From positions 35,316-99,315 of the forward strand of contig NZ_RXWW01000002.1 of assembly GCF_003970495.1 (NCBI RefSeq): a stretch of DNA of 64,000 bases. Reading direction: 5' to 3'. The stretch is from Staphylococcus pasteuri. GTDB taxonomy: Bacteria; Bacillota; Bacilli; Staphylococcales; Staphylococcaceae. Positions 45,251 through 55,925 of the stretch are shown here, in pieces (positions within the stretch are counted from its first letter, which is position 1; each line of letters opens with the position of its first letter). The notes under the pieces are model-generated. The model worked only from the letters and a program-made list of their open reading frames with translations, was not told the DNA's origin and searched no databases. Made by a program: the position numbers and the translations under genes.

Positions 45251-46681
45251 TTAGAATACATCTACGGCACCAGTTATTAATCTGATAATACCGATGATTG
45301 CTAGAATTGTGATTAATACAAAGAATATATAATCTAATTTTGTTAAAGGTTTTTTATTATTTTTTTGAACGGTTTGGTAAACGAACAGTCCAGGAATATA
45401 GAGCAACATGGTTAATAATAAGTAGTCTATTCCCGCAGCATAAATCAACCAAATCGCATAAATAGAAGATATAATACCGATTACCCATTGTTTTGTTGTA
45501 GCACGATCCTTAGTTAAGTATGTGTATTTAACTTGATAGAAAGCACTAAACATATATGGTATAAGAATGGCACTAGATGCCAATGAAAAGGCAAATTGAT
45601 ATGCACTTTCTGTAAACAACATACTGATTAAGAAAATTTGTACTAGTATATTTGTGATTAATAAAGAGTTAACAGGTGCTTTATTTTTGTTTTCCTTAGC
45701 AAACCATTTAGGAAATAGTCCATCTTTGGCAACTACAAATGGTAACTCTCCAGCTAATAATGTCCATCCTAGCCATGCACCTAGAACTGAAATAATTAAT
45801 CCTATATTGACTAGCACAGATCCCCAATGTCCGACAATATGTTCTAATACTGCTGCCATTGATGGGTTAGATAACTCAGAAATGTGGTTTTGTTGTATAA
45901 CACCTTGTGCTAGTACTGTCATTAAGAAATAGATGACTAATACTGAAATTAAGCCAATAACGGTAGCAGTACCAACGTCTTTTTTACTTTTAGCACGACT
46001 TGAAAAGACAACCGCACCTTCTATACCTGTGAAGCCCCATACAGTTACAAGCATGGTACTTTTCACTTGGCCTAAAGTATCACCCCAACTGAACATACCA
46101 GTATCTCCAGATGTCATACCGAATAAACCTGCTTTAAATGTGTCAAAGTTGAAGACTGCTATCATACATACAATGACAAGTAAGATAGGGATTAATTTAG
46201 CTACAGTAACAATACTATTGATAAAGGCAGCTGTTTCTACTCCTTTTAAAATAAGGTAATGAACACCCCATAATAAGACAGAAGCTACGATAATACTTGG
46301 GAGTGTATTTCCGCCTTTGAAAATAGGGAAGAAGTTACCGACTGCTGACATTAATAATGTGGCATAAGCAACGTTACCTAGAAATGCTGCAAACCAATAG
46401 CCCCAAGCACTTGAAAATCCAATAAAATCACCGAACCCAGCTTGTGCATAACTATAAATACCACCATCTAAATCTTGTCTTTCATTTGTTAGATTTTGAA
46501 AGACAAAGGCTAGGGAAATCATACCAATTGCAGTAATGATCCAACCGATAATAATAGCTAAACCACCTGCTTGGTTACCCATGTCAGAGATAATGTTAAA
46601 TGCACCGCCACCAATCATTGAACCAATGACGAGGCCAATCAAGGAGGTTTTACTTAGTTTATTTGTATCTGATTCGCTCAT
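45251..46681 (-). CDS. arcD: Arginine/ornithine antiporter ArcD
   Basis: A 476-residue APC-superfamily antiporter with about 12-13 helices. The first helix region LIGLVIGSMIGGGAFNIISDMGNQAGG is typical of ArcD, as are FSSAWGYWFAAFLGNVAYATLLMSAVG and GWTLLAGELPFVVAKDGLFP. It exchanges external arginine for ornithine without energy cost. It follows arcB after a 108-bp gap containing a hairpin. Confidence 0.94.
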   Translation of the reverse strand: MSESDTNKLSKTSLIGLVIGSMIGGGAFNIISDMGNQAGGLAIIIGWIITAIGMISLAFVFQNLTNERQDLDGGIYSYAQAGFGDFIGFSSAWGYWFAAFLGNVAYATLLMSAVGNFFPIFKGGNTLPSIIVASVLLWGVHYLILKGVETAAFINSIVTVAKLIPILLVIVCMIAVFNFDTFKAGLFGMTSGDTGMFSWGDTLGQVKSTMLVTVWGFTGIEGAVVFSSRAKSKKDVGTATVIGLISVLVIYFLMTVLAQGVIQQNHISELSNPSMAAVLEHIVGHWGSVLVNIGLIISVLGAWLGWTLLAGELPFVVAKDGLFPKWFAKENKNKAPVNSLLITNILVQIFLISMLFTESAYQFAFSLASSAILIPYMFSAFYQVKYTYLTKDRATTKQWVIGIISSIYAIWLIYAAGIDYLLLTMLLYIPGLFVYQTVQKNNKKPLTKLDYIFFVLITILAIIGIIRLITGAVDVF

Positions 46682-46707
46682 GTGTCATTTCTCCTTTGAA
46701 TAATTAA

Positions 46708-46772
46708 GCAGGTTCAGTTAGTGATACGTATTTGGATGTATAGTGATATGAGGATATCTTAACTAAACCTGC
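46708..46772 (-). promoter_or_regulatory. Intercistronic hairpin between arcB and arcD
   Basis: GCAGGTTTAGTTA on the minus strand (46772-46760) pairs with TAACTGAACCTGC (46720-46708) with one mismatch, across a loop of about 39 nt. No T-run follows on the minus strand, so it is more likely a stabilising or processing element, or a partial attenuator, than a full terminator. Confidence 0.55.
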
Positions 46773-46789
46773 ATGTACTTTTTTGCTAA

Positions 46790-47797
46790 CTATCCAAGCG
46801 TAGCAGCCATTACAGCTTTAATGGTATGCATACGGTTTTCAGCTTGATCAAATACTTTAGAATGTTTACTTCTAAAGATTTCATCAGTGACTTCCATTTC
46901 AGATAAACCATAGTCATCTTTAATTTGTTGACCGTAAGTTGTATTTGTATCATGGAAAGCTGGTAAACAATGTAAGAATATAGTACTGTCTTTACCAGTT
47001 TTATCGAACATTGCTTTATTGACTTGATAATCTTTTAATAAGTTAATACGTGATTCAAATTCACTTTCTTCACCCATAGATACCCATACATCTGTATAGA
47101 TAACGTCTGCATCTTTAACGCCTTCATCAATATTATCTGTAATTGTTACAGAACCTCCGTCTTGTTTAGCACGTCTCTCAGCAATATCAACGTAGTCTTG
47201 AGAAGGGAAGAGTTCTTTTGGTGAGCAAATAGTTACATCTACACCTAGCATTGGACCTGCTACTAATAGTGAGTTTGCTACATTATTACGTCCGTCACCG
47301 ACATATGTTAATTTAATTCCATCTAAATGACCGAAGTTTTCTTTAACTGTCATATAGTCTGCTAACATTTGAGTTGGATGCCATGCGTCAGTTAAACCAT
47401 TCCAAACAGGGACGCCAGAATATTTTGCTAAATCTTCTACCATATCTTGTGAGAAACCACGGAATTCAATACCGTCGAACATTCTACCTAATACTTTGGC
47501 AGTATCTTCAACTGATTCTTTTTTACCTAATTGAATATCATTTTTTCCTAAAAATTCTGGATGTGCACCTAGGTCGATTGATGCTACAGTGAATGCTGCA
47601 CGAGTACGTGTAGAATTTTTTTCAAATAGAAGTGCAATATTTTTGCCGTCTAAATATCGATGTTGAATACCTTGTTTCTTATAATCTTTTAAAGTAATTG
47701 CAAAGTCGATTAAATCGCTAAATTCTTTCTTAGTAAAATCGTCTTCTTTTAATAAATGTCTACCTTTTAAGTTAAGTGGTTGTTGAATTTCTGACAT
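46790..47797 (-). CDS. arcB: Catabolic ornithine carbamoyltransferase ArcB
   Basis: A 335-residue enzyme that splits citrulline with phosphate into ornithine and carbamoyl phosphate. The carbamoyl-phosphate loop is [12 protein letters not shown] (about 54-65), the HPTQ motif is [13 protein letters not shown], and the ornithine loop is [10 protein letters not shown]. Second gene of the operon, 52 bp after arcA. Confidence 0.95.
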   Translation of the reverse strand: MSEIQQPLNLKGRHLLKEDDFTKKEFSDLIDFAITLKDYKKQGIQHRYLDGKNIALLFEKNSTRTRAAFTVASIDLGAHPEFLGKNDIQLGKKESVEDTAKVLGRMFDGIEFRGFSQDMVEDLAKYSGVPVWNGLTDAWHPTQMLADYMTVKENFGHLDGIKLTYVGDGRNNVANSLLVAGPMLGVDVTICSPKELFPSQDYVDIAERRAKQDGGSVTITDNIDEGVKDADVIYTDVWVSMGEESEFESRINLLKDYQVNKAMFDKTGKDSTIFLHCLPAFHDTNTTYGQQIKDDYGLSEMEVTDEIFRSKHSKVFDQAENRMHTIKAVMAATLG

Positions 47798-47849
47798 GAT
47801 TCATTCCTCATTTCTTTAAAAGTTTAGTAAATCGTTTATATTGGTTTGG

Positions 47850-49085
47850 TTAAATGTCTTCTCTATAAAGTGGTTGGCTCATACATCTTGGGCCTCCACG
47901 TCCTCGAACTAGTTCACTACCAGTAATTTCGATTACTTTAATACCTTTGTCTCGTAATAATTGATTAGATACATAGTTTCTGTCATATGTGACAACTACA
48001 CCTGGGCGAATAGTTAACGTATTAGAACCATCGTTCCATTGCTCACGTGCGCCATCAATAACATCTCCATTACCAGTTGGAATAAATTCAATATTATCGA
48101 TGTTTAATGCATTTTCTAATGTTTCTTTTAATTTGCTAGAATGTGAGATTTTAATGTCTTTGCCTTGTTCATCCTTTTCAATTGTGAAGATGTTCATATT
48201 ATCTTCTTCTTTGAAGATAGCGGCATGCATTGTAAATTTGTCATAATCAATCATTGTAAAGACAGTGTCTAAGTGCATGAATGTACGACTATTTGGAATT
48301 TCAATGGCAAGTACTTTAGTAAATGTAGATTTGTCATCAAACAAAATTTGTCTAGATAATCGTTCAATAGCTTGTGCAGAAGTACGTTCTGAAATACCTA
48401 TTGCAAGGACGTCTTTAGACAAGATTAATTCGTCTCCACCTTCAATATTGAAAGGAGAGTTTCTATCTAACCAGACAGGAACATCATCATTTTTGAATCG
48501 AGGATGATATTTCAAGATGTATGTCATAAAGATAGATTCACGACGACGTGCTCGCCAGTACATACGGTTAATTGTCATTCCTCTACCAACAGAAGCTTGA
48601 GGGTCTCTAGTGAAGTAAAGGTTTGGCATTGGATCTAGATAGAAAGGATAACGATCGTCCATGTATTCTACTAGGTGGTTTGTTTCAAGTTGAATTTCTT
48701 CTTTACGTACACCAGCCATTACCTTTTCTACAAGTTCTTTATCATTTAAGTTAGCGAATAATTCTTTGATTTCATTCTCATGGCCAAGTACCGTCTTTTG
48801 AGATTCTTTTAAAATATCGTCAATGAATTGTTCACGTACAGATTTATCTGCGATTGCTTCAGCAGCTAAATCTTCTAAATAGACAACTTCAACACCTTCG
48901 TCTTTTAATACTTGTGCAAAACGGTCGTGTTCTTCTTGAGCAACTTTCAAATAAGGAATATCGTCAAATAACAATCCACTTAGATGATCAGGTACTAAAT
49001 TCTCAAGTTCTTTACCTGGTCGTTTAAGTAATACCGTTTTTAATTTGCCGATTTCACTGTTTACGTGGATAGGTCCTGTTTCCAT
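47850..49085 (-). CDS. arcA: Arginine deiminase ArcA
   Basis: A 411-residue guanidine-group hydrolase that converts arginine to citrulline and ammonia. Active-site features: [37 protein letters not shown], and the nucleophile C400 in [25 protein letters not shown] precedes the ATG on the minus strand. First gene of arcABDCR; order A-B-D-C-R is the native staphylococcal form and differs from the ACME-encoded arc cluster. Confidence 0.96.
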   Translation of the reverse strand: METGPIHVNSEIGKLKTVLLKRPGKELENLVPDHLSGLLFDDIPYLKVAQEEHDRFAQVLKDEGVEVVYLEDLAAEAIADKSVREQFIDDILKESQKTVLGHENEIKELFANLNDKELVEKVMAGVRKEEIQLETNHLVEYMDDRYPFYLDPMPNLYFTRDPQASVGRGMTINRMYWRARRRESIFMTYILKYHPRFKNDDVPVWLDRNSPFNIEGGDELILSKDVLAIGISERTSAQAIERLSRQILFDDKSTFTKVLAIEIPNSRTFMHLDTVFTMIDYDKFTMHAAIFKEEDNMNIFTIEKDEQGKDIKISHSSKLKETLENALNIDNIEFIPTGNGDVIDGAREQWNDGSNTLTIRPGVVVTYDRNYVSNQLLRDKGIKVIEITGSELVRGRGGPRCMSQPLYREDI

Positions 49086-49117
49086 TGTTATTTCCTCCTT
49101 TGATTTAATACACCTAG

Positions 49118-49161
49118 AGTATAAAGCGCTTTCAAGTAATATCTTGAGAAAAAATTCACAA
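49118..49161 (-). promoter_or_regulatory. arcA promoter with Crp/Fnr-Rex-like dyad and cre box
   Basis: On the minus strand TATACT (49123-49118) is a likely -10 with a poor -35, predicting a start near 49111. The dyad TTGTGAATTTTTTCTCAA (49161-49144) is centred at -41.5, the standard class II activator position, and fits TGTGA-N6-TCACA (ArcR) with one mismatch. It also fits the Rex consensus TTGTGAA-N4-TTCACAA with one mismatch. TGAAAGCGCTTTAT (49134-49121) matches cre at 13 of 14 and overlaps the -10. Confidence 0.7.
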
Positions 49162-49503
49162 AGTTAATGTCTAAAACTTCATATAAAATATTTATTCAAT
49201 GCAATATGATGATAAATTATGCATTATTTACGCATAAAACCTATATGTACATGTATATTCGATTAATATTATATAGCGTGATTAATATAATATTATTTTT
49301 TATTCGTTTGAATGTATTTATAGTCATGAGAGAGTAATTAATTATACATTTTAATAAACATTTTCAATATTGTTATAAAAAAGTTTATAATAAATGTTAA
49401 TTATGAGAAAAACTTCACATATCATTGAAGGGAAATTTGTTATGGTAATTGGGACGTATTTTGTCTGTATTTTATAAAATATGCAGATAAAGGAGTATAA
49501 AAT
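49162..49503. other. arcA-argR divergent intergenic region, AT-rich
   Basis: About 340 bp beyond the arcA control elements. It contains a dyad TTATGC-N9-GCATAA (49217-49237) that may be an arginine-repressor (ARG) box, though it does not fit the TGAATWWWWATTCA core well, and a near-palindrome around TGTACATGTA (49246-49255). The argR promoter must lie at about 49380-49480, but I cannot choose one -10/-35 pair. No coding potential. Confidence 0.4.
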
Positions 49504-49977
49504 ATGAAAAAAAGTAAACGATTAGATTTAATATCAACAATCGTTAAGGACAATGACATTCATTCGAAAGCTGAAATTGTAGATTATATCGATAAACATT
49601 TTGGTATTAAATATAGTGTGGCAACGATTGGAAGAGATTTAAATGAGTTGAAAATCTATAAAATGCCTTCTGCAAATAATGAGCGTTATTATCGTAAATT
49701 TAATGATAATGCTCAAAATGAAGCAAAAACAAAACTTATTAACTTATATAAAGAAGAAATTGAGAAGGTAACGATTAAAGATAATTATCTTATTATTAAA
49801 ACGTCTCCCGGATTTGCACAAAGTGTGAATTTTTATATTGATCAAATGAATTTAAATGAAGTGTTAGGAACAGTGGGAGGCAATGATACAATACTCATCT
49901 TAGTTGAATCAACAGAACTTGCAGCGTTTGTTCATTATCAATTGTTTGGAGAGACGTATAATAATGATGTAATTTAA
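49504..49977 (+). CDS. argR: Arginine repressor ArgR/AhrC family
   Basis: A 157-residue regulator. The N-terminal winged helix is MKKSKRLDLISTIVKDNDIHSKAEIVDYIDKHFGIKYSVATIGRDLNELKI (1-52). The C-terminal oligomerisation/arginine-binding domain has TSPGFAQSVNFYIDQMNLNEVLGTVGGNDTILIL, with GNDT replacing the usual GDDT. Staphylococci have more than one ArgR paralogue; the copy next to arcA controls arginine metabolism genes. AAAGGAG precedes the ATG. Confidence 0.92.
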   Translation: MKKSKRLDLISTIVKDNDIHSKAEIVDYIDKHFGIKYSVATIGRDLNELKIYKMPSANNERYYRKFNDNAQNEAKTKLINLYKEEIEKVTIKDNYLIIKTSPGFAQSVNFYIDQMNLNEVLGTVGGNDTILILVESTELAAFVHYQLFGETYNNDVI

Positions 49978-49993
49978 AATGAATAAGTATACA

Positions 49994-50035
49994 AAAAGCC
50001 ATTTCTATTTTTAGTTGAAATAGAAGTGGCCTTTA
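49994..50035. terminator. Bidirectional terminator between argR and gtfB
   Basis: AAAAGCCATTTCTATTT (49994-50010) pairs with 50018-50033 with a small mismatch; T-rich flank on the minus strand. Convergent stops are at 49977 and 50052. Confidence 0.85.
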
Positions 50036-50051
50036 ACATATTTATTAGAAT

Positions 50052-51392
50052 TTATTCATGTAATGCAAGATGCATTGTGTTGGTAAAATCTTCTACTGTT
50101 GATTGGTTTGCATGTCTCGCTTGATATGCAAGATGCTGATCAAAGTGTTGTTTATTCGAAGTGATATCAGTTAATACTTGATTTAATGTTTCCACATCAG
50201 ACAAAGTGAATATATTTTCTGGTGCAATAAATGTACGTTGATGTATCACTTCGTCCCAAGCAAAGATGACATGTTGATGATGGAAAGCACGAGTAACAGC
50301 ATTTTCAATTTCATTTCCTTGATTAATATCAAGATAAATATCACATCGTTGATATAGTGCTTCAAAAATATCTTTTGTAGCTGCCGGATATAGATGTACG
50401 TGATGATATCGGTCGAATCCCATTAATTTGGAAGACATCTCAGTCACAGCAGCAATGTGAAATTGTATATTTGGATGTGTAATAATTAAAGTCTCAAGTT
50501 GTGGAATATCATCAGAATTTGTCAGAATTAACGCATGATTTGAATATTGATTAGTTTTATTAAAATCATACAAATAACCAGATTGAAATACGCTTAAAGC
50601 TTGTTCTTGATTAAGTTGCGAAACGATAGTGTCATATTCTTTATAGTCAGGAATCATGACAGAGAATGCACGTTGCAATGTATTATCAAGTAAGGACAAC
50701 ATATTTCCTGGGACATGGCCTTGACTATTTTCTTGCCAGAACAAGATACCCCTACCAGCTGTATTCATATGATGTAATACTAAGAAAGGTGTAGATAGTG
50801 AATTAATAATAATATCTGATAAATCGACTTGAATTTGTTGTAGATAGTATGTGATAAATTCGACTTTTGAAGCGAAGAAATGAGATTGACCTTGCCAATC
50901 TAAAACATAATCTCCAGTAACAAAGTTCTCATAAATCACTTCTTTACCTTCTCTTGTTAAATATTTCTTCAATATTGCTTTTCCTGCTAAATCATAAATC
51001 GTTTCCGCAAATTTAAAGCCATTCTTTGTATAATGATCTTCTGAACGTAGACGCCCTTTATCATCTAGCCATCTTACCCGACTAACAATCCTTGTCTTAA
51101 AGTGTGGACGATAAACGATTTCACCTCTAATATGACCCATATCTTTAATTTGAGCTGATTGACCATCACCGTTAATTTCCCAAAATGGGGGAACACTCAC
51201 TTCGTTAAAGAATTTAGGACGATCATTATCATGAAGTTGATTAGCCGCAAAGAATTGATATGGGGATGTGACTTCATCAGGTAAGAATCCATCATCTTCG
51301 ATACAAATAGTAAAATGTTGATTACCCGATAATTCTAATGTTTGGTGTAATAATTGTGTTGGTTGATTATAGTATTCAAATAAATTAATCAT
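50052..51392 (-). CDS. gtfB: Accessory Sec glycosylation co-factor GtfB
   Basis: A 446-residue GT-B-like partner of GtfA. It lacks the E-x7-E catalytic glycosyltransferase motif, as known for GtfB, which acts as substrate-binding/co-activating subunit in the O-GlcNAc transferase of serine-rich adhesins. Synteny directly after gtfA (8-bp overlap) and the shared add-on beta-meander domain (residues 60-180; KTRIVSRVRWLDDKGRLRSEDHYTKNGFKFAETIYD) support the call. Last gene of the leftward locus. Confidence 0.9.
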   Translation of the reverse strand: MINLFEYYNQPTQLLHQTLELSGNQHFTICIEDDGFLPDEVTSPYQFFAANQLHDNDRPKFFNEVSVPPFWEINGDGQSAQIKDMGHIRGEIVYRPHFKTRIVSRVRWLDDKGRLRSEDHYTKNGFKFAETIYDLAGKAILKKYLTREGKEVIYENFVTGDYVLDWQGQSHFFASKVEFITYYLQQIQVDLSDIIINSLSTPFLVLHHMNTAGRGILFWQENSQGHVPGNMLSLLDNTLQRAFSVMIPDYKEYDTIVSQLNQEQALSVFQSGYLYDFNKTNQYSNHALILTNSDDIPQLETLIITHPNIQFHIAAVTEMSSKLMGFDRYHHVHLYPAATKDIFEALYQRCDIYLDINQGNEIENAVTRAFHHQHVIFAWDEVIHQRTFIAPENIFTLSDVETLNQVLTDITSNKQHFDQHLAYQARHANQSTVEDFTNTMHLALHE

Positions 51393-52902
51393 ATAGCACC
51401 TCGTCGACTAAATGTTGCCATCTTTTAATCATTTCATTGGTCTCAAATGGCGTAGCAATATCATATGATTTCTGATGAGGGTCTTTGGGACCATTTTTAA
51501 AGTATTGAACTATTTTAGCAGCCATACGATCAGTAATCTCCTCAATGGACTCGTCTTTAGACGGTTTGTCTAGTAAGTAACCATTTTGACCATCTGCAAT
51601 GAAAGTTGGATTTCCATAATTAACATTAAATCCAATCATACCTAATCCAGAACCAACAGCTTCCATAAGTGTTAATCCAAATCCTTCACTTTGTGAAGCA
51701 GATACAAATAATTCATATTGTGAATAAATGTCATCAAGATTAACGTGACCTCGTAAGTGAATAAAATCTTCAGCATGATAATCATGTATGATTTCTTGAA
51801 TTTTATCACTTTCAGGACCATGACCATATATATCAAATTCCAATTGTGGAAAAGATTGTTTCGCTTTAATAACTGCGAGTGCAATCCAATCCACATGCTT
51901 TTCAGATGCTAATCGGGAAGCGGTTAGTATTGAGTATGGTTTACGATGTCCGTTCGGTAAACTTAATTGATTGAGACTTCCGACAGGTATTGTTCTGATA
52001 CGAGGGCGGTCTGCAGTATAGTGACGAAACTGTTCAGACAATATTTGATTTTGTAGGTCTGTAGCAACGACATAGAAATCAATGTACTTTGCATTGGTAA
52101 ATTGATATTCATAATAGTTATTCCATAATATATTAGTATCATCTGTGATATTATCACTGAAATGTTCAGCATGTATGACGACACCTACATGACTTTCTCC
52201 TTTATTTTGTAGAACAGCTTGTCCAATGTCAGTGGCTCGGTCTAATATTACTATATCTTGATTAGTTAAATTCAGTTGTTGAATAAAATAAGCAACAAAG
52301 GATTCTTTACTATAAAAACGTGCATCTTTAAATATATAAGAACGCGCATCGCCATCTATGATTTCTTGATAAGCAATAGTGCCATTTTCATTATAAAATT
52401 GTCGCATATATAGTTTCGCATAGTTGTCATATGGTGCGTAGTATTCAGAAAAGACACGCACATAGCTATAGAAATCTTTACGAATAAGCATGCCATTAAC
52501 TACAAATTCAGCACGATCAACATAAGGTTTATTTGCATTTTTCATATAACAAGTTACAAAAGTTTGTGATTGATGATCTAAATAAAGACGTTGGATTTTA
52601 CCTTGAGCATCTACTTCAATTCGTGTAATGGTATTTCCAATATCATGTTTGAGCTGTTCTAAAGTATACGTCGTAGGGGCGATTGGAATATCTGTAAAAT
52701 ATTGATACATCCAAATAACTTCGCTATCTTTAAATCCTAAGTTTTGTGTTAACGTTTGTATGTTTTCTGATGAAATAAAGTCTAAAAATATGAATTTTGC
52801 ATCATCTTTTAAGTGGCGAAGCATTTTGGCACGATAACTTTGAGCATATTCAACACCACTACTCGCCCAACCTATACCAAAGTTGATATTATATATTGTC
52901 AT
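51385..52902 (-). CDS. gtfA: Serine-rich adhesin GlcNAc transferase GtfA
   Basis: A 505-residue family-4 glycosyltransferase. MTIYNINFGIGWASSGVEYAQ opens the acceptor site, a DUF1975-like beta-meander extension lies at about 60-210, and the GT-B C-domain has SILTASRLASEKHVDWI, and E-x7-E in SEGFGLTLMEAVGSGL. With GtfB it adds GlcNAc to Ser/Thr of the adhesin repeats in the cytoplasm. AGGAGG 7 nt upstream selects ATG 52902 over the preceding TTG. Confidence 0.93.
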   Translation of the reverse strand: MTIYNINFGIGWASSGVEYAQSYRAKMLRHLKDDAKFIFLDFISSENIQTLTQNLGFKDSEVIWMYQYFTDIPIAPTTYTLEQLKHDIGNTITRIEVDAQGKIQRLYLDHQSQTFVTCYMKNANKPYVDRAEFVVNGMLIRKDFYSYVRVFSEYYAPYDNYAKLYMRQFYNENGTIAYQEIIDGDARSYIFKDARFYSKESFVAYFIQQLNLTNQDIVILDRATDIGQAVLQNKGESHVGVVIHAEHFSDNITDDTNILWNNYYEYQFTNAKYIDFYVVATDLQNQILSEQFRHYTADRPRIRTIPVGSLNQLSLPNGHRKPYSILTASRLASEKHVDWIALAVIKAKQSFPQLEFDIYGHGPESDKIQEIIHDYHAEDFIHLRGHVNLDDIYSQYELFVSASQSEGFGLTLMEAVGSGLGMIGFNVNYGNPTFIADGQNGYLLDKPSKDESIEEITDRMAAKIVQYFKNGPKDPHQKSYDIATPFETNEMIKRWQHLVDEVLYD

Positions 52903-52917
52903 CAATAGACCTCCTTT

Positions 52918-55308
52918 CTATGGGAAATGAATTGTTAAATCATTATTTTTTTGTTGATCAATAATACTTAAACATAAATTTCTAATGATTCTATGTTTAA
53001 TGATATCTTCCATTTGTTTGAATGAATCTAAGGCTACTTTGTGATATTCGAAAATGGAATTTCGCTGACCTTTTTGACGTTGATTTACGTTTGATTTTAA
53101 TTGTTGTAAGTAGTCTACTTGCTCTATCCACGCAGAATCTATCGCTTTGAGTACTGATTTTCTAAGAAATTGTTGGAATAATTCCTCATCATTTATCTTA
53201 TTTTTATTTAGCATTAGTTGGTGGTTAAATTGAGAAATTAATAACTCGATAATGGCTTCATAATCATGGTTATGAATTTCAAAATCATCTTTATTAAAGC
53301 TAAAACTTAAGTTTTTATAAATATATTTGGTGATGTCGTTTTCAGTTATATTTTTATAATTTTTAAAGTGATGATTGAATACGTCTCGTGCAATACTGTC
53401 ATAGTCTAATGTATCTAAATGTTCACTTTCTAATATGCGATTACGCTCGCTATAAATTAACTGACGTTGTGTACTAATACTTTTCTCAAATTCATTTGCA
53501 GCTTCACGTGCTTTCATTCCTTCTTCTTCAGAAATGCGTTGAGCCTTTTTAACGATGCGCTTGATTTTGTTATTAAAAGTAGGGCTATCAGATAGATAGT
53601 CTGTATCTTGTTTCATTAATGTTGGATTGTCTTTTAATTTTGAATCACTCCAACGTTGTACTAGGTAATCATCTAAAGAGATAAAAATTTGTGATTGTCC
53701 TGGGTCACCTTGTCGTCCAGCACGTCCTCTTAATTGTCTATCTACACGACTATTTTCCATATGTTCATTAATTAATACGGTTAGACCACCAAGAGCATGT
53801 ACGTCTTTTGAAAGTTTGATATCAGTACCTCTACCAGCCATACTTGTTGCAACGGTTACCGCACTTAATTGACCTGCTTCAGCAATCATTTGTGCTTCAC
53901 GAGCAACGTTTTGTGCTATTAATAGGTTATTTGGAATATGACGACTAAATAATTCAGTTGAAAAGTATTCTGCTGCCTCTGCAGTTCTTGTAATTAAAAG
54001 GACAGGTCGTTGTTCTTTATGATAATTAATCACTTCTTCTAATATGGCATCATTTTTAATGTCTTCATTAACAAATACTCTATCAGCCAAGTCTTCTCTT
54101 ATAACTGGTCTGGAAGTTGGAATTTGGATAACAATTTTTGAATATAAATCGAAAAATTCTTTTTCAGCTAGTTTCCCAGTTGCTGTCATGCCTGAAAATC
54201 GTTGAAACTGCATAAAGAGATTTTGGAAGGTGATAGTTGCCATGACACTCATATCATCTGAAATATCTAAGTTTTCTTTTGCCTCTAATGCTTGGTTGAG
54301 TCCAGCTTGCATTTTTGTACCTGGTAGCATACGACCTGTTATACGGTCGATCAGCATAATTTCGCCATCCATAACAATATAATCTAGATTAATATCAAAC
54401 AGGTATTTAGCACGTAAGGAAAGGTTAATATTCCTTACTAAATCTAAATATGGACCTCCATATATATTTGGTACATTAAAGTAAGTATTTGCTTTCTCAA
54501 TGCCTTCTTCAGTTAACCAAATTTCACGTTTGGTCTTTTTCATTTTAAAGTCTTTATCTTCTTCAAGTGTTGCGACGAATGCTTTAACTATTTCGAATAG
54601 GTTAGATTGAACTCTTGGTGCACCAGAGATGACTAATGGTGTTTGAGCTGCATCTAATATAATTGAATCTACTTCATCAATGATGCCAAAGTATAATTTA
54701 GGTAAAAATTTACTTTCTTTAGTATCTGCTAAGTTATCGATTAAATAATCAAACCCTAAATTTCCGTTGGTAGTATAAATAATATCATGGTTATATAACG
54801 CTTGCTTCTCTTGGTTAGATATAGGACCTTGAGGATTCTCTATAAATCCCAATGATGCATTGAGACCTAACCATTCATATAATGGTTTCATTTCTAAATA
54901 GTCACGTTTTGCTAAGTAATCATTAGTTGTAATAAGAAAAACAGAATTGCCTGATAAAGCGTTTAAGTATAAAGGCATGGTAGCTGTTAATGTTTTACCT
55001 TCACCAGTTTGCATTTCAGAAATATTGCCCTGGTGCATCACAATGGCACCTAATACTTGGACGTCTTTATGATACATACCTAATACACGTTGTGAAGCTT
55101 CACGTATAACGGCATAGGCTTCTGGTAATAAATCATCGAGTGTATTCTGTTTACTATTTAAACGCTGTTTAAAATCTAGTGTTTTTTGTTGTAATTGGCT
55201 GTCAGTGAGTTGCTTCATTTCTTCACTATAGCTATTGATTTGATTCAACAATTTGTATAGTTTTTTTAGTCTAATATGGTTAATGGCGGTATTTACATTG
55301 AGATTCAT
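52918..55308 (-). CDS. secA2: Accessory Sec ATPase SecA2
   Basis: A 796-residue DEAD-motor, shorter than housekeeping SecA and without the C-terminal zinc finger. Walker A lies in [21 protein letters not shown], Walker B in [23 protein letters not shown], and motif VI in [22 protein letters not shown]. It drives export of glycosylated SraP-type protein through SecY2. AAAGGAGGA precedes the ATG. Located between asp3 and gtfA. Confidence 0.94.
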   Translation of the reverse strand: MNLNVNTAINHIRLKKLYKLLNQINSYSEEMKQLTDSQLQQKTLDFKQRLNSKQNTLDDLLPEAYAVIREASQRVLGMYHKDVQVLGAIVMHQGNISEMQTGEGKTLTATMPLYLNALSGNSVFLITTNDYLAKRDYLEMKPLYEWLGLNASLGFIENPQGPISNQEKQALYNHDIIYTTNGNLGFDYLIDNLADTKESKFLPKLYFGIIDEVDSIILDAAQTPLVISGAPRVQSNLFEIVKAFVATLEEDKDFKMKKTKREIWLTEEGIEKANTYFNVPNIYGGPYLDLVRNINLSLRAKYLFDINLDYIVMDGEIMLIDRITGRMLPGTKMQAGLNQALEAKENLDISDDMSVMATITFQNLFMQFQRFSGMTATGKLAEKEFFDLYSKIVIQIPTSRPVIREDLADRVFVNEDIKNDAILEEVINYHKEQRPVLLITRTAEAAEYFSTELFSRHIPNNLLIAQNVAREAQMIAEAGQLSAVTVATSMAGRGTDIKLSKDVHALGGLTVLINEHMENSRVDRQLRGRAGRQGDPGQSQIFISLDDYLVQRWSDSKLKDNPTLMKQDTDYLSDSPTFNNKIKRIVKKAQRISEEEGMKAREAANEFEKSISTQRQLIYSERNRILESEHLDTLDYDSIARDVFNHHFKNYKNITENDITKYIYKNLSFSFNKDDFEIHNHDYEAIIELLISQFNHQLMLNKNKINDEELFQQFLRKSVLKAIDSAWIEQVDYLQQLKSNVNQRQKGQRNSIFEYHKVALDSFKQMEDIIKHRIIRNLCLSIIDQQKNNDLTIHFP

Positions 55309-55343
55309 AGTTATCCTCCTTTCATTTAGTGATATTGCGAAGA

Positions 55344-55925
55344 TTAATTATAATCACTATTCATACGAGTATGTCGCATAATTTGATTGACCAATGTCAC
55401 GTTTTGATGTGATAGTAAAGTCTGATTGTCATTGTTTTTATCATTAATATTTTCTTGAGGTTCCTTTGAAGAATCACTTATCGCGGTTGCATGGTCTAAT
55501 TCGGTTAATATAATATTTTTAAATTTAAGATGATGACATGCTGCGTTCATAAGTCGAATGTCATAACTATATGCTTCATTAGTATATTTAAATTCACTTT
55601 CATCTTCTTTGATAATGACTTGTTCAAGTTGAGTGCCATTCTTTAAATAAAAAGTCACAATAACATACACACTATGCTCAGGAACTGCTGCGATATTTAA
55701 CGAAATATGATAATGATAGCCCCTTTTTAACATGGGAAGTTTAGGCGGATGTCCATCTTTATCAAATAACGTTGAAGGTTCCCATAAATTGATTTGCAAT
55801 CCTGAGGGCATCAATTGGTTCTCATAATATGTGTAATTATCATGGAATTGTATTGTAGCGCCGTGTTGATAAGTATGACGTGTTACTTTTCGCCATCTTA
55901 CTTCTAATCTTTGATTATTCTGCAT
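55344..55925 (-). CDS. asp3: Accessory Sec protein Asp3
   Basis: A 193-residue protein with a carbohydrate-binding-module-like beta fold and a polar C-terminal tail. [43 protein letters not shown] is typical of Asp3. It bridges Asp1/Asp2 and SecA2 in the export complex. GGGAG 8 nt upstream selects ATG 55925 over the in-frame TTG 55940; the start lies inside asp2. Confidence 0.9.
   Translation of the reverse strand: MQNNQRLEVRWRKVTRHTYQHGATIQFHDNYTYYENQLMPSGLQINLWEPSTLFDKDGHPPKLPMLKRGYHYHISLNIAAVPEHSVYVIVTFYLKNGTQLEQVIIKEDESEFKYTNEAYSYDIRLMNAACHHLKFKNIILTELDHATAISDSSKEPQENINDKNNDNQTLLSHQNVTLVNQIMRHTRMNSDYN

Noticed and set aside
43556..49085. ACME-borne arc cluster
   Set aside because: Gene order A-B-D-C-R with arcR last and an adjacent argR is the native chromosomal layout; no ccr, opp3 or direct repeats are seen.
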